From the NCBI RefSeq assembly GCF_002259745.1, contig NZ_MWWW01000005.1, positions 60-64,059 on the forward strand: a stretch of DNA of 64,000 nucleotides. The letters run 5' to 3'. Below the pieces are notes generated by a model. That model was not told the DNA's origin. It did no database searches and saw only the letters and a program-made list of their open reading frames with translations. Of the stretch, positions 27,353 to 38,310 are shown in pieces. This DNA comes from Bifidobacterium myosotis. GTDB lineage: Bacteria > Actinomycetota > Actinomycetes > Actinomycetales > Bifidobacteriaceae. The stretch's first letter is position 1; the number at the start of each line of letters is the position of its first letter. The translations under genes were made by a program, and so were the position numbers.

Positions 27353-29062
27353 TTACTTGGTGTACGTCACGTTGTACAGCGGCAGCACCGTCTGGTTGAG
27401 GTCGAAGGGGAAGCCCTCGACGCCCTTGGCCGTGACGGTGGTGATGCGGTAGTTGAACAGCCAGTCGGCCGGGGCGTCCTCGGAGACGAGCTTGGCGGCC
27501 TCGGCGAACTTGGCGTCGCGCTCCTGGTCCGAGGTGGCGGCCACGCCTTCGGCGTACAGCTTCTGCACGTCCTTGTTGTCGTAGCCGAAGTAGTACGTCG
27601 GGTCGGCCCAGCTGGCGAAGTCGTGGCTCTCGTTGTGGTCCACCAGCGAGATGTCGAAATCGTGGTTGGTGTACACGTCCTGCAGCCATGTGGAGAACTC
27701 CACCACGTTGACCTTGAGGTCGATGCCGATGGGCTTCAGCTGCGAGCGCAGCTGGTCGCCGAGCTCGGTGCCGTAGATATTGGCGTAGGTGAGGGTCAGC
27801 GCGAGCGGCTTGTCGGCCGAATATCCGGCCTCGGCCATCAGCGACTTGGCCTTGTCCTGATCGTAGGGGTACAGGCCGGTCAGGTCCTCGTACCCGGGGT
27901 CGAGTGACGGGATCGGGCCGCCCAAGGCCTTGTCCGCTCCACCGCGGGAGGCAATGATCTCCTCGTGGTTGATGGCGTAGCGGATGGCCTGACGCACACG
28001 CTTGTCGGCGAGCTTGGAGCCGGCCGCGTTGTTGAAGGCGAGCACGAACTTGTCGGTGCCGTTGCCGGCCTTGACCGTGTAGTTGTCGGTGTCGGAGACG
28101 AACGGTCCGGCCAGCGTCTCGGTGATCGGCGCGAGCACCTGCACGTCGCCGGACTTCAGGGCGTTGACCGCGGCGTTGTCGTCGGCCAGGTACTTGACCA
28201 CCACAGTGGGCGTCTTGGCCTTGTGGTCGCCCCAGTACTTGCCGTTGGCCTTGAGCGTGATCGAGCTGTTCTCCACGAACTTGGCGACCGTGTACGGGCC
28301 GGAGCCGATGGCCTGGGTCTTGAGGTCGTACGTGGCGTCCTTGTCGAACACGAGTCCGGCGCGGCCGGTCAGGATCCACAGCAGATTCGAGTTCGGGGTC
28401 TTCAGCGTGATGACGACGGTGTCGGCGTCCTTGGCCTCCACCTTGCTCACGGCGGCGAGCGCATCGGCATCGTGGTACTGCTTGGCGATGAGCTCGTTGA
28501 TCGACCATGCCACGTCCTCGGCGTCAAGCGTGTCGCCATTGGAGAAGGTCATGTTCTTGTTGAGATGGAAGGTGTAGGTCAGGCCGTCCTTGGATTCGTC
28601 CCAGCTGGAGGCGATGGCGGGAACCACCTGGTTCTTCTCGTCTCGCGCCACCAAGCCCTCGTACACGTTGCCGATGAGCACCTGATCGAGTGCGGAGCCC
28701 GCGGTGTTGCGGATGTCGAGGTTGGTGGGGGTGAGTTTGAGGCCGATGGTCACGGTGTCGGCGGTCTTCGATGCGGATGCCGTGGTCTGGGAGTCGCTCT
28801 TGTCGTCCTTCGCGTACGCGAAGGTGATGCCGACCACGACGGCCACCGCCACGATCACGGCGATCAGCGAAATCAGCCACCACTTGGGGCCGTTCTTCTT
28901 CGGCTGCTTCGCGCGCGAGGCCAGGCTTGCGTCGGTGGTCGCGGCGGTTGCCGTGTTTGCCGTTTTTGCGGAGGTCGCGGCGCTCTCCGCTGCCGCCGCA
29001 GTGTTCTCGGTTGCGCCGCTACCAGCGTGCGCACCGTTGTTCCGGGACATGTCTTGAGACAT
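27353..29062 (-). CDS. Peptide-binding protein of the oligopeptide ABC transporter, membrane-anchored
   Basis: A 569-residue SBP family 5 protein (DppA/OppA type): KNMTFSNGDTLDAEDVAWSI and IGSGPYTVAKF are family hallmarks. Unusually it lacks a lipobox; a 60-residue Ala/Thr-rich cytoplasmic head is followed by one membrane helix (about 61-84, WWLISLIAVIVAVAVVVGIT), so it should be an uncleaved type II membrane protein. AGGAAACACC precedes the start at 29062; an ATG four codons on is the alternative. It is the first gene of the dppB-C-D-F operon and would capture peptides outside the cell. Confidence 0.9.
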   Translation of the reverse strand: MSQDMSRNNGAHAGSGATENTAAAAESAATSAKTANTATAATTDASLASRAKQPKKNGPKWWLISLIAVIVAVAVVVGITFAYAKDDKSDSQTTASASKTADTVTIGLKLTPTNLDIRNTAGSALDQVLIGNVYEGLVARDEKNQVVPAIASSWDESKDGLTYTFHLNKNMTFSNGDTLDAEDVAWSINELIAKQYHDADALAAVSKVEAKDADTVVITLKTPNSNLLWILTGRAGLVFDKDATYDLKTQAIGSGPYTVAKFVENSSITLKANGKYWGDHKAKTPTVVVKYLADDNAAVNALKSGDVQVLAPITETLAGPFVSDTDNYTVKAGNGTDKFVLAFNNAAGSKLADKRVRQAIRYAINHEEIIASRGGADKALGGPIPSLDPGYEDLTGLYPYDQDKAKSLMAEAGYSADKPLALTLTYANIYGTELGDQLRSQLKPIGIDLKVNVVEFSTWLQDVYTNHDFDISLVDHNESHDFASWADPTYYFGYDNKDVQKLYAEGVAATSDQERDAKFAEAAKLVSEDAPADWLFNYRITTVTAKGVEGFPFDLNQTVLPLYNVTYTK

Positions 29063-29179
29063 GGTGTTTCCTCTTACCTGTTCTGTTATGTGTGATTATC
29101 GATATATCGGTTGGCCGCCCACGCCGGGTCGTCCACCGGCCCCCATCATAGACGCGGGGCCGTAATTCACGAGCATCGG

Positions 29180-29306
29180 TTTCTTTTTGGTAGGTTCGTC
29201 GTTTCTTAGGTAGGTTCCACCCGTGGCTTGGCGTCGCAATCGTGCGTTTTCCGGCCTCTGGGCAGAGGCGCACCTGCCAAAAGAACGACGAACCTACCAA
29301 AAGAAA
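29180..29306. repeat. Long inverted repeat in the divergent region before coaX
   Basis: Left arm 29180-29207 and right arm 29281-29306 are near-perfect inverted copies (core GGTAGGTTCGTCG), about 73 bases apart. The word TAGGTAGGTTC is repeated again in direct orientation at 29207-29217. This fills the centre of the 310-base gap between the divergent binding-protein and coaX genes; the rest shows no recognised gene. Confidence 0.85.
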
Positions 29307-29372
29307 TGGGCTACCGCAGCTGCAACGGGTAGGATTGCCTCTTGAAATCCATCTCAACGCTGGAGGGTTATC

Positions 29373-30143
29373 ATGCTGGTCGCCGTCGATATCGGCAATA
29401 CGAACATCGTGCTCGGTTTTTTGGATGAGGGCCGCATGGCCGGCACCTACCGCATCACCACCAAGGCGAATCACACGTCGGACGAATACGGGCTGTTCCT
29501 CACCGAATTCCTGCGAATGAGCGGCTTCGCGCCCGCGGATGTGGACGACGTGGTCATCTGCTCGGTGGTGCCGAAGGTCATGCATTCCTTCCGGGCGTCG
29601 ATCATCAAGTTCTTCGACATCGATCCGATGGTGGTGGGACCGGGCATCAGGACCGGAATGAACGTGCGCGTGGACGACCCGAAGTCGCTGGGCGCGGACA
29701 TCCTGGCCGATTGCGCCGGCGCGTACTACGAGTACGGCGGTCCGGTGCTGGTGGCCGATTTCGGTACGGCCACCACGTTCACGCATGTGAGCGACAAGGG
29801 CGTGATCGACGCCGGGGTGATCACCACCGGCATCCGCACGGGAGCGGCGGCGCTGTGGGGCGACACGGCCCAGCTTCCCGAAGTGGAGATCACCCGACCG
29901 GATACGATTCTCGGCACGAACACCAAAACCTGCATGCAGGCCGGCCTGTACTACACGTTCCTGGGAGGCGTGGAGCGCACGATACTGCAATTCCGCAAGG
30001 AGCTCGGCGACGAGGATTTCCAGGTCATCGCCACGGGCGGATTGGGCCGTGTGTTCGAAAACGACACAGAACTCATCGACGTGTACGACCCGGACCTCAT
30101 CTTCAAGGGCATGGCGCACATCTACGCCCGCAACGCGCAGTGA
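29373..30143 (+). CDS. coaX: Type III pantothenate kinase
   Basis: A 256-residue kinase phosphorylating pantothenate in the first step of coenzyme A synthesis. The ASKHA-fold motifs DIGNTNIVLG at the N-terminus, the GADILADCAGAY region and DFGTATTFT (phosphate 2) identify type III rather than type I/II. GGAGGG lies close before the ATG. No linked CoA gene is seen. Length is normal. Confidence 0.94.
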   Translation: MLVAVDIGNTNIVLGFLDEGRMAGTYRITTKANHTSDEYGLFLTEFLRMSGFAPADVDDVVICSVVPKVMHSFRASIIKFFDIDPMVVGPGIRTGMNVRVDDPKSLGADILADCAGAYYEYGGPVLVADFGTATTFTHVSDKGVIDAGVITTGIRTGAAALWGDTAQLPEVEITRPDTILGTNTKTCMQAGLYYTFLGGVERTILQFRKELGDEDFQVIATGGLGRVFENDTELIDVYDPDLIFKGMAHIYARNAQ

Positions 30144-30291
30144 CGCCGCGCCGAGGCCGGTGACGGCGAGGGAAGACGCCGCCCCGATGCGCACGGCGCC
30201 ACTTGCCCTGTGGCGTCCGTTGGTAACGTCGCAGGGCCGGCAAACCGCCGGACGCAGCCGGCTCCCCACAGCATCACCACCGGACGCGGAT

Positions 30292-30338
30292 GCCGCGGAA
30301 TCGCCACGGAATCGCCGCGGAATCGCCACCGGATTCCA
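30292..30338. repeat. Short 12-nt tandem repeat between coaX and a sugar-binding lipoprotein gene
   Basis: About 3.5 units of GGAATCGCCACG-like sequence lie in the 206-base gap between convergent genes. Ends (GGAATC...GGATTCC) allow pairing, so a terminator role is possible. Confidence 0.55.
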
Positions 30339-30349
30339 GCAAAACGGCG

Positions 30350-31771
30350 CTATTGGATTGTGAAGCCCTGATTGAAGCCGTATTCCTTGAGGTCCTTCTC
30401 CCAATTGGCCAACCCGTCGGCGAGCGAGACCTTCCTGCCGGGGTCGGCGAGCGGCTGCAGCGGGTTGCCGTCGTCATCGGTCTGTCCGAGTTCGATGGCG
30501 GCCTGCCGTCGCGCATACGCCTGGAAGCTGGACGTCCAGCGGTAGGCCTTGCCCACCGTTGACTTGAAGTCGTTGCGCGCATACACCTCGAACGGCAGGT
30601 ACTGGTATCCCACCGACACGTCCTCTGCGGCCTCGGACAGCACCCGGTTGAACTTCTGGCCGCCGAAGTACGGGATTTCGATGCCGCTGTCGTTGGTCAC
30701 CGTGGTCTTGTCGAGGAAGCTCTGCGAGTTGAGCGTGGTGTAGTCGGCCGGGAAGGCGCCACCGGCCACGCGGGTGGCGATGCCCTGCGCGTCATGGGTC
30801 ACGAAGTCCACGAAGCGGTAGGCGGCGTCGGGCTTGCGCGTCAACTGGAGCACGGCGAGCGCCGACCCGCCGCTTTCCGCATTGGTCGGCTGTCCGTCAT
30901 AGGTGGGCATGGTGGTGACGCGCCACAGACCCGCCGCCCCCGGCACGTTCGACAGCAGCAGCGACGGCATCCAGGCGCCGGAGAACACGGAGGCGATGGT
31001 GCCGGTGCCCACGCGCCGCTTCCATCGCTCCGACCATGTGGCCGAGGTGGTGTCGATGAGGCCCTCGTCGATCATCTTCTGCCAGAATTCAGTGAACCGT
31101 TGCGTGCCCTGATCATGCTCGAGATCGATGGTGACGGTCTTGCCGTCGATGGAGGTGTGGAAGGGCTGTCCGCCGGCGAGCCAGACCATGGCGTCGTAGA
31201 AGCTGCCGTCGCCGGCATCGGCGGCGATGTAGGCGTCGATGGCCTTGAGCTTCTTGGCGGCCTCGTAGTAGTCGTCCCACGTCTTGATCTGTGTGGCGTC
31301 CACACCGGCCTGCCGGAACACGTCCTCGTTGTAGAAGAAGCCCATCGGGCCGGAATCCATCGGCAGGCCGTACACCCGACCGGCCAGCTGCACAGACGAC
31401 CATGTGCCGAGGGTGAAGAAGTTCGCGTAATCGGCGCTGGTGCGGTCGGTCAGGTCGAGCAGCTGCCCCGAGACGGCGTACTGCTGGAGCGCATAGTATT
31501 CGATCTGCGCCACGTCCGGGGTACCGTAGCCGTCCTGGATGGCGGTGTTGAGGTTGTCGTAGCCGGAGATGTCGGTCCATTCGACGCGGATGTCCGGATT
31601 GGCCTTTTCGAATTGCTGGATGACCTTGCCCATGCTCGGCTCCCAGCTCCACACGCTGATGACCGTGCGGTTGTCCTGCGTGGCCTGTCCGCAGGAGGCG
31701 AGGGATACGGTCAGGATGGCCGCCACCGCGGCGGTCGCCATGTGTCTGATTCGTCGTCCGGTCGTACGCAT
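30350..31771 (-). CDS. Sugar-binding lipoprotein of ABC transporter (copy 1)
   Basis: A 473-residue family 1 solute-binding protein. A basic N-terminus and hydrophobic core lead to lipobox LASC (C27), so it is a lipoprotein on the outer face. The segment WSWEPSMGKVIQQFEKANPDI and the sugar-site stretch YGLPMDSGPMGFFYNEDVF match the second copy downstream of the beta-galactosidase (31934-33283) nearly residue by residue for long runs. It is separated from that copy by a terminator hairpin and lacks the operator found there, so expression is probably independent. It has a 25-residue extra segment near the C-terminus (RRQAAIELGQTDDDGN). Ligand is inferred to be a galacto-oligosaccharide or related sugar. 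Confidence 0.85.
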   Translation of the reverse strand: MRTTGRRIRHMATAAVAAILTVSLASCGQATQDNRTVISVWSWEPSMGKVIQQFEKANPDIRVEWTDISGYDNLNTAIQDGYGTPDVAQIEYYALQQYAVSGQLLDLTDRTSADYANFFTLGTWSSVQLAGRVYGLPMDSGPMGFFYNEDVFRQAGVDATQIKTWDDYYEAAKKLKAIDAYIAADAGDGSFYDAMVWLAGGQPFHTSIDGKTVTIDLEHDQGTQRFTEFWQKMIDEGLIDTTSATWSERWKRRVGTGTIASVFSGAWMPSLLLSNVPGAAGLWRVTTMPTYDGQPTNAESGGSALAVLQLTRKPDAAYRFVDFVTHDAQGIATRVAGGAFPADYTTLNSQSFLDKTTVTNDSGIEIPYFGGQKFNRVLSEAAEDVSVGYQYLPFEVYARNDFKSTVGKAYRWTSSFQAYARRQAAIELGQTDDDGNPLQPLADPGRKVSLADGLANWEKDLKEYGFNQGFTIQ

Positions 31772-31822
31772 GGTGACGAGTCTACTATCCGCCGGGTATG
31801 GCGAAGCTCACGCCGAAACGGC

Positions 31823-31859
31823 GGAACCCCGCCCGCACCAGTCGTGCGAACGGGGTTCC
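31823..31859 (-). terminator. Terminator after the second sugar-binding lipoprotein gene
   Basis: A 9-bp stem GGAACCCCG / CGGGGTTCC lies 75 bases beyond the stop on the minus strand and before copy 1; a second hairpin (GGGACC...GGTCCC) lies at 31874-31897. Confidence 0.7.
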
Positions 31860-31933
31860 TGTGATGGGGATCGGGACCGGGGACAATCGGTCCCGCATCA
31901 CCCGGTGATTGACTCGGTCATCGGGCCAGCGGC

Positions 31934-33283
31934 TTACTTGACGGTGAAGCCCTGATCCTTGCCGTAGTCCTGCAGGGCCTTCTGCCAAGCGGCCACACCG
32001 TCGGACAGCTTCTGGTCGCCGGTGTAGGACTTGCCGAGGTAGTCGCCGAAGACCGTGCGGGCCTTCACCTCGAAGGGCAGGAACTGGTAGTCGGAGGACA
32101 CGTTCTCAGCGGCCTGAGCGAGGACCTCGTTGTACTTCTGACCACCGAAGTAGTCCACATCCTCACCATCGGAGTTCTTGACGGTGGTGGCGTTCTTGAA
32201 GGAGTCGGACTCCATGGAGGCCTTGTCGGCCGGGAAGGCGCCGCCGGCCACACGGGTGGCCACGCCGTCGCCGTGGTTCGCGTACTCGATGAACTTGTAC
32301 GCGGCATCGGCCTTCTTGGAGGAGGCGAGCACGGCCAGCGAGGAGCCGCCGTTCTCGGAGTTGGTGGCGGAACCGTCGGCGGTCGGCATCTGGGTCACGC
32401 GCCACTTGCCGGCGCCGGCCGGGGCGGAGTTGGCGAGGTTGGCCGGCATCCAAGCGCCGGTGAACAGGGAGGCGATGGTGCCGTCGGCCATGCCCTTGAA
32501 CCAGTCCTCGGACCAGCCGGCGGTCTTGGTGTCGAGCAGGCCCTCATCGAGCAGCTTCTGCCAGAAGTCGGTGAAGGTCTTGACCTTCTCGTCGCCGGTG
32601 AGGTTGATGGTGACCTCGGAGCCGTCGGAGGAGGTGGTGAACGGCTTGGCGCCGGCCAGCCAGGTCATCGAGTCGAAGAAGCCGGCGTCACCGGTGTCGG
32701 AGGTGATGTAGTAGTTGTCGCCGAGGGCGTGGATCTTCTTGGCGGCCTCGTAGTAGTCGTCCCAGGTCTTGATGGACTCGGCGTCAACGCCGGCCTTGTC
32801 GAAGACCTCCTTGTCGTAGAAGAAGGCCATCGGGCCGGAATCCATCGGCAGGCCGTACACCTTGCCGGCGAACTGCACGGAAGCCCACGGGCCGGGGGTG
32901 TAGAAGTCCTCGTAGCCGGAGGTCTTGTCGGTGATGTCGAGCAGGTTGCCCTTGATGGCGTACTGCGGGATGGCGTAGTACTCGACCTGAGCGACGTCCG
33001 GTGCGCCGGAGCCGGCCTCGATGGCGTTGTCCAGCTGGGTGTATTCCTTGGTGTTGGTACCGACGTTCTTGAGGTCGACCTTGATGCCGGTCTCCTTCTC
33101 GAAGTCCTTGGCGACTTGGGTCAGCGTGGGCTCCCAAGCCCACACGGTGATCTCCTGCACATCCTTCTCCTGTGCAGGCTGGCTGCTGTTGGAGCCGCTA
33201 TCGGAACCGCAGGCGGCGACGGAAACCAGCATGGCGACGGCGCCGGTGAGCGCGACGGCCTTCTTGGCGTTGGTGAACTTCAT
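31934..33283 (-). CDS. Galacto-oligosaccharide-binding lipoprotein (copy 2)
   Basis: A 449-residue family 1 solute-binding lipoprotein with lipobox VAAC (C25) after a short signal. The segment WAWEPTLTQVAKDFEKE, the YGLPMDSGPMAFFYDKE loop and TWDDYYEAAKK are shared with copy 1. AAGGAGAAC lies seven bases before the ATG. The gene has a recognisable promoter flanked by two LacI-type operators upstream, so it is the regulated component of the cluster. It most likely binds the sugar delivered to the two permeases encoded at 36.1-38.1 kb, for hydrolysis by the adjacent beta-galactosidase. Confidence 0.88.
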   Translation of the reverse strand: MKFTNAKKAVALTGAVAMLVSVAACGSDSGSNSSQPAQEKDVQEITVWAWEPTLTQVAKDFEKETGIKVDLKNVGTNTKEYTQLDNAIEAGSGAPDVAQVEYYAIPQYAIKGNLLDITDKTSGYEDFYTPGPWASVQFAGKVYGLPMDSGPMAFFYDKEVFDKAGVDAESIKTWDDYYEAAKKIHALGDNYYITSDTGDAGFFDSMTWLAGAKPFTTSSDGSEVTINLTGDEKVKTFTDFWQKLLDEGLLDTKTAGWSEDWFKGMADGTIASLFTGAWMPANLANSAPAGAGKWRVTQMPTADGSATNSENGGSSLAVLASSKKADAAYKFIEYANHGDGVATRVAGGAFPADKASMESDSFKNATTVKNSDGEDVDYFGGQKYNEVLAQAAENVSSDYQFLPFEVKARTVFGDYLGKSYTGDQKLSDGVAAWQKALQDYGKDQGFTVK

Positions 33284-33422
33284 CGTTCTGTTCTCCTTCC
33301 TCGAATCGTCCAGAACGATTCAAACTTATTATGTCGCTCGTAACCATTGCCATATATCGGGGATTACTACTAGGGTTTCCTCGACTTTGAGAACCAGCCC
33401 TCTCCGGCTGATTTCATTGGTA

Positions 33423-33436
33423 TGGTTGCGATAACA
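33423..33436. promoter_or_regulatory. Candidate LacI operator O1, downstream of the lipoprotein promoter
   Basis: TGGTTGCGATAACA, the reverse of TGTTATCGCAACCA, matches the pseudo-palindrome TGTTnnCGnnAACA with one mismatch. It covers the region just after the -10 on the minus strand. Confidence 0.7.
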
Positions 33437-33442
33437 TCTTCT

Positions 33443-33470
33443 AGTATACACACCGTCTCAAAGAATGCAA
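33443..33470 (-). promoter_or_regulatory. Promoter of the galacto-oligosaccharide-binding lipoprotein
   Basis: On the minus strand TTGCAT (33465-33470) and TATACT (33443-33448) are 16 bases apart, 160 bases before the ATG. Operators lie on each side of it. Confidence 0.7.
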
Positions 33471-33486
33471 CCGAAGACACCGGGCG

Positions 33487-33500
33487 TGTTATCGCAAACA
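33487..33500. promoter_or_regulatory. Candidate LacI operator O2, upstream of the -35
   Basis: TGTTATCGCAAACA is a perfect match to TGTTnnCGnnAACA with a central CG, as in LacI-family sites. With O1, 64 bases away, it could support looping. Confidence 0.72.
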
Positions 33501-33640
33501 CTCGTATCATTCGGCCGGACCGCATCACACCGGAAGGCGGATTGCGCGGAACCGCTCCATCACCCTGAATGTGCGTCCCCCGCCACCCTGTCAAGCCCTG
33601 TTACACCAGAATTGACATGGATTAATCCGTTCAGGTTTAG

Positions 33641-33673
33641 GTTGGGTTGCTTTCTCAGGGAAATCAACCCAAC
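33641..33673. terminator. Additional hairpin between beta-galactosidase and lipoprotein genes
   Basis: A 9-bp stem GTTGGGTTG / CAACCCAAC with a 15-base loop, nested in a longer weak pairing of TTGACAT (33612) with ATGTCAA (33687). It lies in the 544-base gap 33284-33827 that also holds the promoter, operators and the main terminator. Confidence 0.5.
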
Positions 33674-33738
33674 TGTCTCTCCATGTATGTCAAAGTTGGT
33701 TTAACAGAGCCAACAAAAATGCACGCCTCCCAACAACA

Positions 33739-33786
33739 AAGGGGTGGGTTCCGATGGAAATGACCTTCCGTCGGAACCCACCCCTT
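33739..33786 (-). terminator. Terminator after the GH42 beta-galactosidase
   Basis: A perfect 16-bp stem (33739-33754 with 33771-33786) plus inner GGAA/TTCC pairing, 41 bases beyond the stop codon on the minus strand. Confidence 0.85.
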
Positions 33787-33827
33787 CAGACCCCTGCGCC
33801 CGCGATGCATGCAGTCGCGAGGCAGAC

Positions 33828-36017
<2,190 letters not shown>

Positions 36018-36104
36018 TTATTCATTGCCGCTCGTTCATTACCGCCGATTCGGCGGAATCTGAACGATGCGCAACAGCAGGAATCGCTCCATTCGCCTAG
36101 GCTC

Positions 36105-37112
36105 TCACTCCTTGACTGCGCCTGCGGCGAGGCCGGATTGCCAGTACTTCTGGAGCATGAGGAACGCGATCACCAGCGGGATGATCGTGATCAGCGAGCC
36201 CGTGATCACCAGGTTCTGGATCGCCTGACCACCCGCAGTGCTGGCCTGGTCCTTCCACTGGTTCAGACCGATCGTCAACGGATACCAGTCCGCGTCCTTC
36301 AGCATGATCAACGGCAGGAAGTAGTTGTTCCACGTCGCCACGATCGTGAACAACGCCGTCGTCACGATACCCGGCGCCAACAACGGGAGACTGATCGTCC
36401 AGAACGTGCGCCACTCCGACGCGCCGTCCACACGCGCCGCCTCCAACAGTTCGGTCGGCACCGCCTGATCACTGAAGATCCACATCAGGTACAAACCGAA
36501 CGGGCTGATCAGCGACGGGATGATCATGGCCCACGGCGTGTTCGTCAACCCCAGCTTCGCGAACAGGAGGAACTGCGGCACCGCCAAGGCGATGCCCGGC
36601 ACCGAGATAGAGCCGATGATCACCGCGAACACCGCCTTCCTGCCCGGGAAACGGAACTTCGCCAAAGCATAGCCGCCCATGATCGCCAGCAGGGTCGCGC
36701 CGCCAGCGCCCACCACCACGTACAGCAAGGTGTTGATGAGCCAACGGCCGAAGATCCCCTCCTGGTAGGTGAACACCGTCACGATGTTGTCCCACAGGGC
36801 GAACGACTTGCCGAAGCCCAGGCCGAACGTCGAGGTGAAGTCCGCCTGCGTCTTCGTCGCGTTGATCATCAGGTAGACGAACGGGAACAGGCAGTACACC
36901 GCGAAGACCGCGCACAACACCGTCATCAGGGTCGAACGGCGCGGGTTGTTCACGTTCGCGAACCCGGCCTTCGCGCTCCTCCTGCGCTCCGCCTTCTCAT
37001 CGGCGGCAATCCGCTTCTGACGCTCACGCTCCGCCTTTTTCGCGGCCCGCTCCTGGGCCCTCAACTCCGCGTCCGACAGACGCGTCGCATTCGACGCCAC
37101 CGCGTTGCTCAT
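36105..37112 (-). CDS. Sugar ABC transporter permease (MalG-like)
   Basis: A 335-residue permease with six membrane helices (first at LMTVLCAVFAVYCLFPFVYLM, about 62-82) after a 60-residue highly charged Arg/Glu/Lys cytoplasmic head. The EAA loop reads EAARVDGASEWRTFWTISLPLLAPG, the hallmark of carbohydrate MalG-type permeases. The ATG at 37112 follows AAGGAGCG at 8 bases; a GTG one codon earlier is possible. Works as a heterodimer with the product of the gene 55 bases upstream. Confidence 0.92.
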   Translation of the reverse strand: MSNAVASNATRLSDAELRAQERAAKKAERERQKRIAADEKAERRRSAKAGFANVNNPRRSTLMTVLCAVFAVYCLFPFVYLMINATKTQADFTSTFGLGFGKSFALWDNIVTVFTYQEGIFGRWLINTLLYVVVGAGGATLLAIMGGYALAKFRFPGRKAVFAVIIGSISVPGIALAVPQFLLFAKLGLTNTPWAMIIPSLISPFGLYLMWIFSDQAVPTELLEAARVDGASEWRTFWTISLPLLAPGIVTTALFTIVATWNNYFLPLIMLKDADWYPLTIGLNQWKDQASTAGGQAIQNLVITGSLITIIPLVIAFLMLQKYWQSGLAAGAVKE

Positions 37113-37167
37113 CACGCACGCTCCTTCACAATCACAGACACCATCACACCAACAACACGAACGCGCA

Positions 37168-38094
37168 TCACTTCATCTGCTCCTTCATGCTCCGCAGCTG
37201 CACCGCATAGGCGATGGCCATCGTGATCACCGCCATCACGATCGCCAAAGCGGCCGCGTAATTGCTCTGGTTGCCACTGAAGCTCAGGTTGTACGCGTAC
37301 ATGTTCGGCGTGTAGTACGTCGTGATCGCATTGCCCGGCACCATGCTCTGGAGAATGCTCGGCTCGTTGAACAACTGGAACGAACCGATGATCGAGAAGA
37401 TCACCGTGATCGCCAAGGAACCCTTGAGCTCCGGCAGCTTGATCGACTTCACGATCTGCCACTCCGACGCGCCGTCGATCGACGCCGCCTCATACAGGGA
37501 ATGCGGGATCGTGGACAGCGAGCTGTAGAAGATCAGCATGTTGTAGCCCGTGAACTCCCACGTGTTGATGTTGCCGATCGAGGCGAGCAGCACGCTCGGG
37601 TTGAACATGTCGATGTCCGTGCCCAGGAAATCGTTCAGGGAACCCACCAGACCATACTTCGCGCCATACACGAAACCCCAAATCAGGGTCGACACCACCG
37701 CCGGCACCGCATACGGCAGGAACGTGGAGATGCGGAAGAACTTCGTCCCATGCAGCTTCATGCTGTCGATCGCCAACGCCATCGCCGCCGCCAGGAACAG
37801 CATGATCGGCACCTGCACCACCGTGAACAAAGCCACACGACCCACCGACGACCAGAACTGCTGATCACCCAGCAAGCGCGCGTAATTCTCCAACCCCACG
37901 AACCTCGTGCCACCAATCATCTGCTTCTTAAAGAAACTGATATAAACCGCGTACACGATCGGCACGATGAACACGAACACGAACACCACCGCAAAAGGCG
38001 CCATGAACTTCCAACCACGCCAATCCGCCTTATGCTTATTCACCCGCACTTGCCCCGCTTCCGCGGAACCGGCGGTGATATCGGCTGAAGACAT
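37168..38094 (-). CDS. Sugar ABC transporter permease (MalF-like)
   Basis: A 308-residue permease starting near MSSADITAGSAEAG, with first membrane helix FMAPFAVVFVFVFIVPIVYAV and EAA loop EAASIDGASEWQIVKSIKLPELKG. It forms the membrane channel with the downstream MalG-like protein. The ATG at 38094 has GGAGAGGGG upstream; a TTG two codons earlier is less likely. First gene of the cluster transcript, with an operator and promoter just upstream. No ATPase gene is present, so a shared MsiK-type ATPase encoded elsewhere is expected. Confidence 0.92.
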   Translation of the reverse strand: MSSADITAGSAEAGQVRVNKHKADWRGWKFMAPFAVVFVFVFIVPIVYAVYISFFKKQMIGGTRFVGLENYARLLGDQQFWSSVGRVALFTVVQVPIMLFLAAAMALAIDSMKLHGTKFFRISTFLPYAVPAVVSTLIWGFVYGAKYGLVGSLNDFLGTDIDMFNPSVLLASIGNINTWEFTGYNMLIFYSSLSTIPHSLYEAASIDGASEWQIVKSIKLPELKGSLAITVIFSIIGSFQLFNEPSILQSMVPGNAITTYYTPNMYAYNLSFSGNQSNYAAALAIVMAVITMAIAYAVQLRSMKEQMK

Positions 38095-38128
38095 CTCCAA
38101 CCCCTCTCCTTCGAAGGTTAACCAAAAA

Positions 38129-38142
38129 TGTTTGCGTTATCA
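38129..38142. promoter_or_regulatory. Candidate LacI operator at the permease promoter
   Basis: TGTTTGCGTTATCA reverse-complements to TGATAACGCAAACA, one mismatch from TGTTnnCGnnAACA. It abuts the -10 of the permease promoter, overlapping the expected transcription start. Confidence 0.7.
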
Positions 38143-38169
38143 TCATAACATGATTCCAAACATTGTCCA
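38142..38169 (-). promoter_or_regulatory. Promoter of the permease operon
   Basis: On the minus strand TGGACA (38164-38169) and TATGAT (38142-38147) are 16 bases apart, close to consensus, 48 bases before the ATG. Confidence 0.65.
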
Positions 38170-38226
38170 GTCGTGTTGAATCCTGTGTTTTAGACATATC
38201 TGATACAATGGTCACGAAAACAATGA

Positions 38227-38240
38227 TGTTATCGTTACCG
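38227..38240. promoter_or_regulatory. Weak operator-like site upstream of the LacI gene
   Basis: TGTTATCGTTACCG carries the left half TGTTATCG of the operator; the right half is poor. A GTTATAAC palindrome follows at 38273-38280. Autoregulation of the repressor is possible. Confidence 0.4.
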
Positions 38241-38310
38241 TTGTCAGTACAATGACCGTTGTTGTTGATAACTGTTATAACTGTCGTCATCCAGTCAATC
38301 GGGGGTTGCA

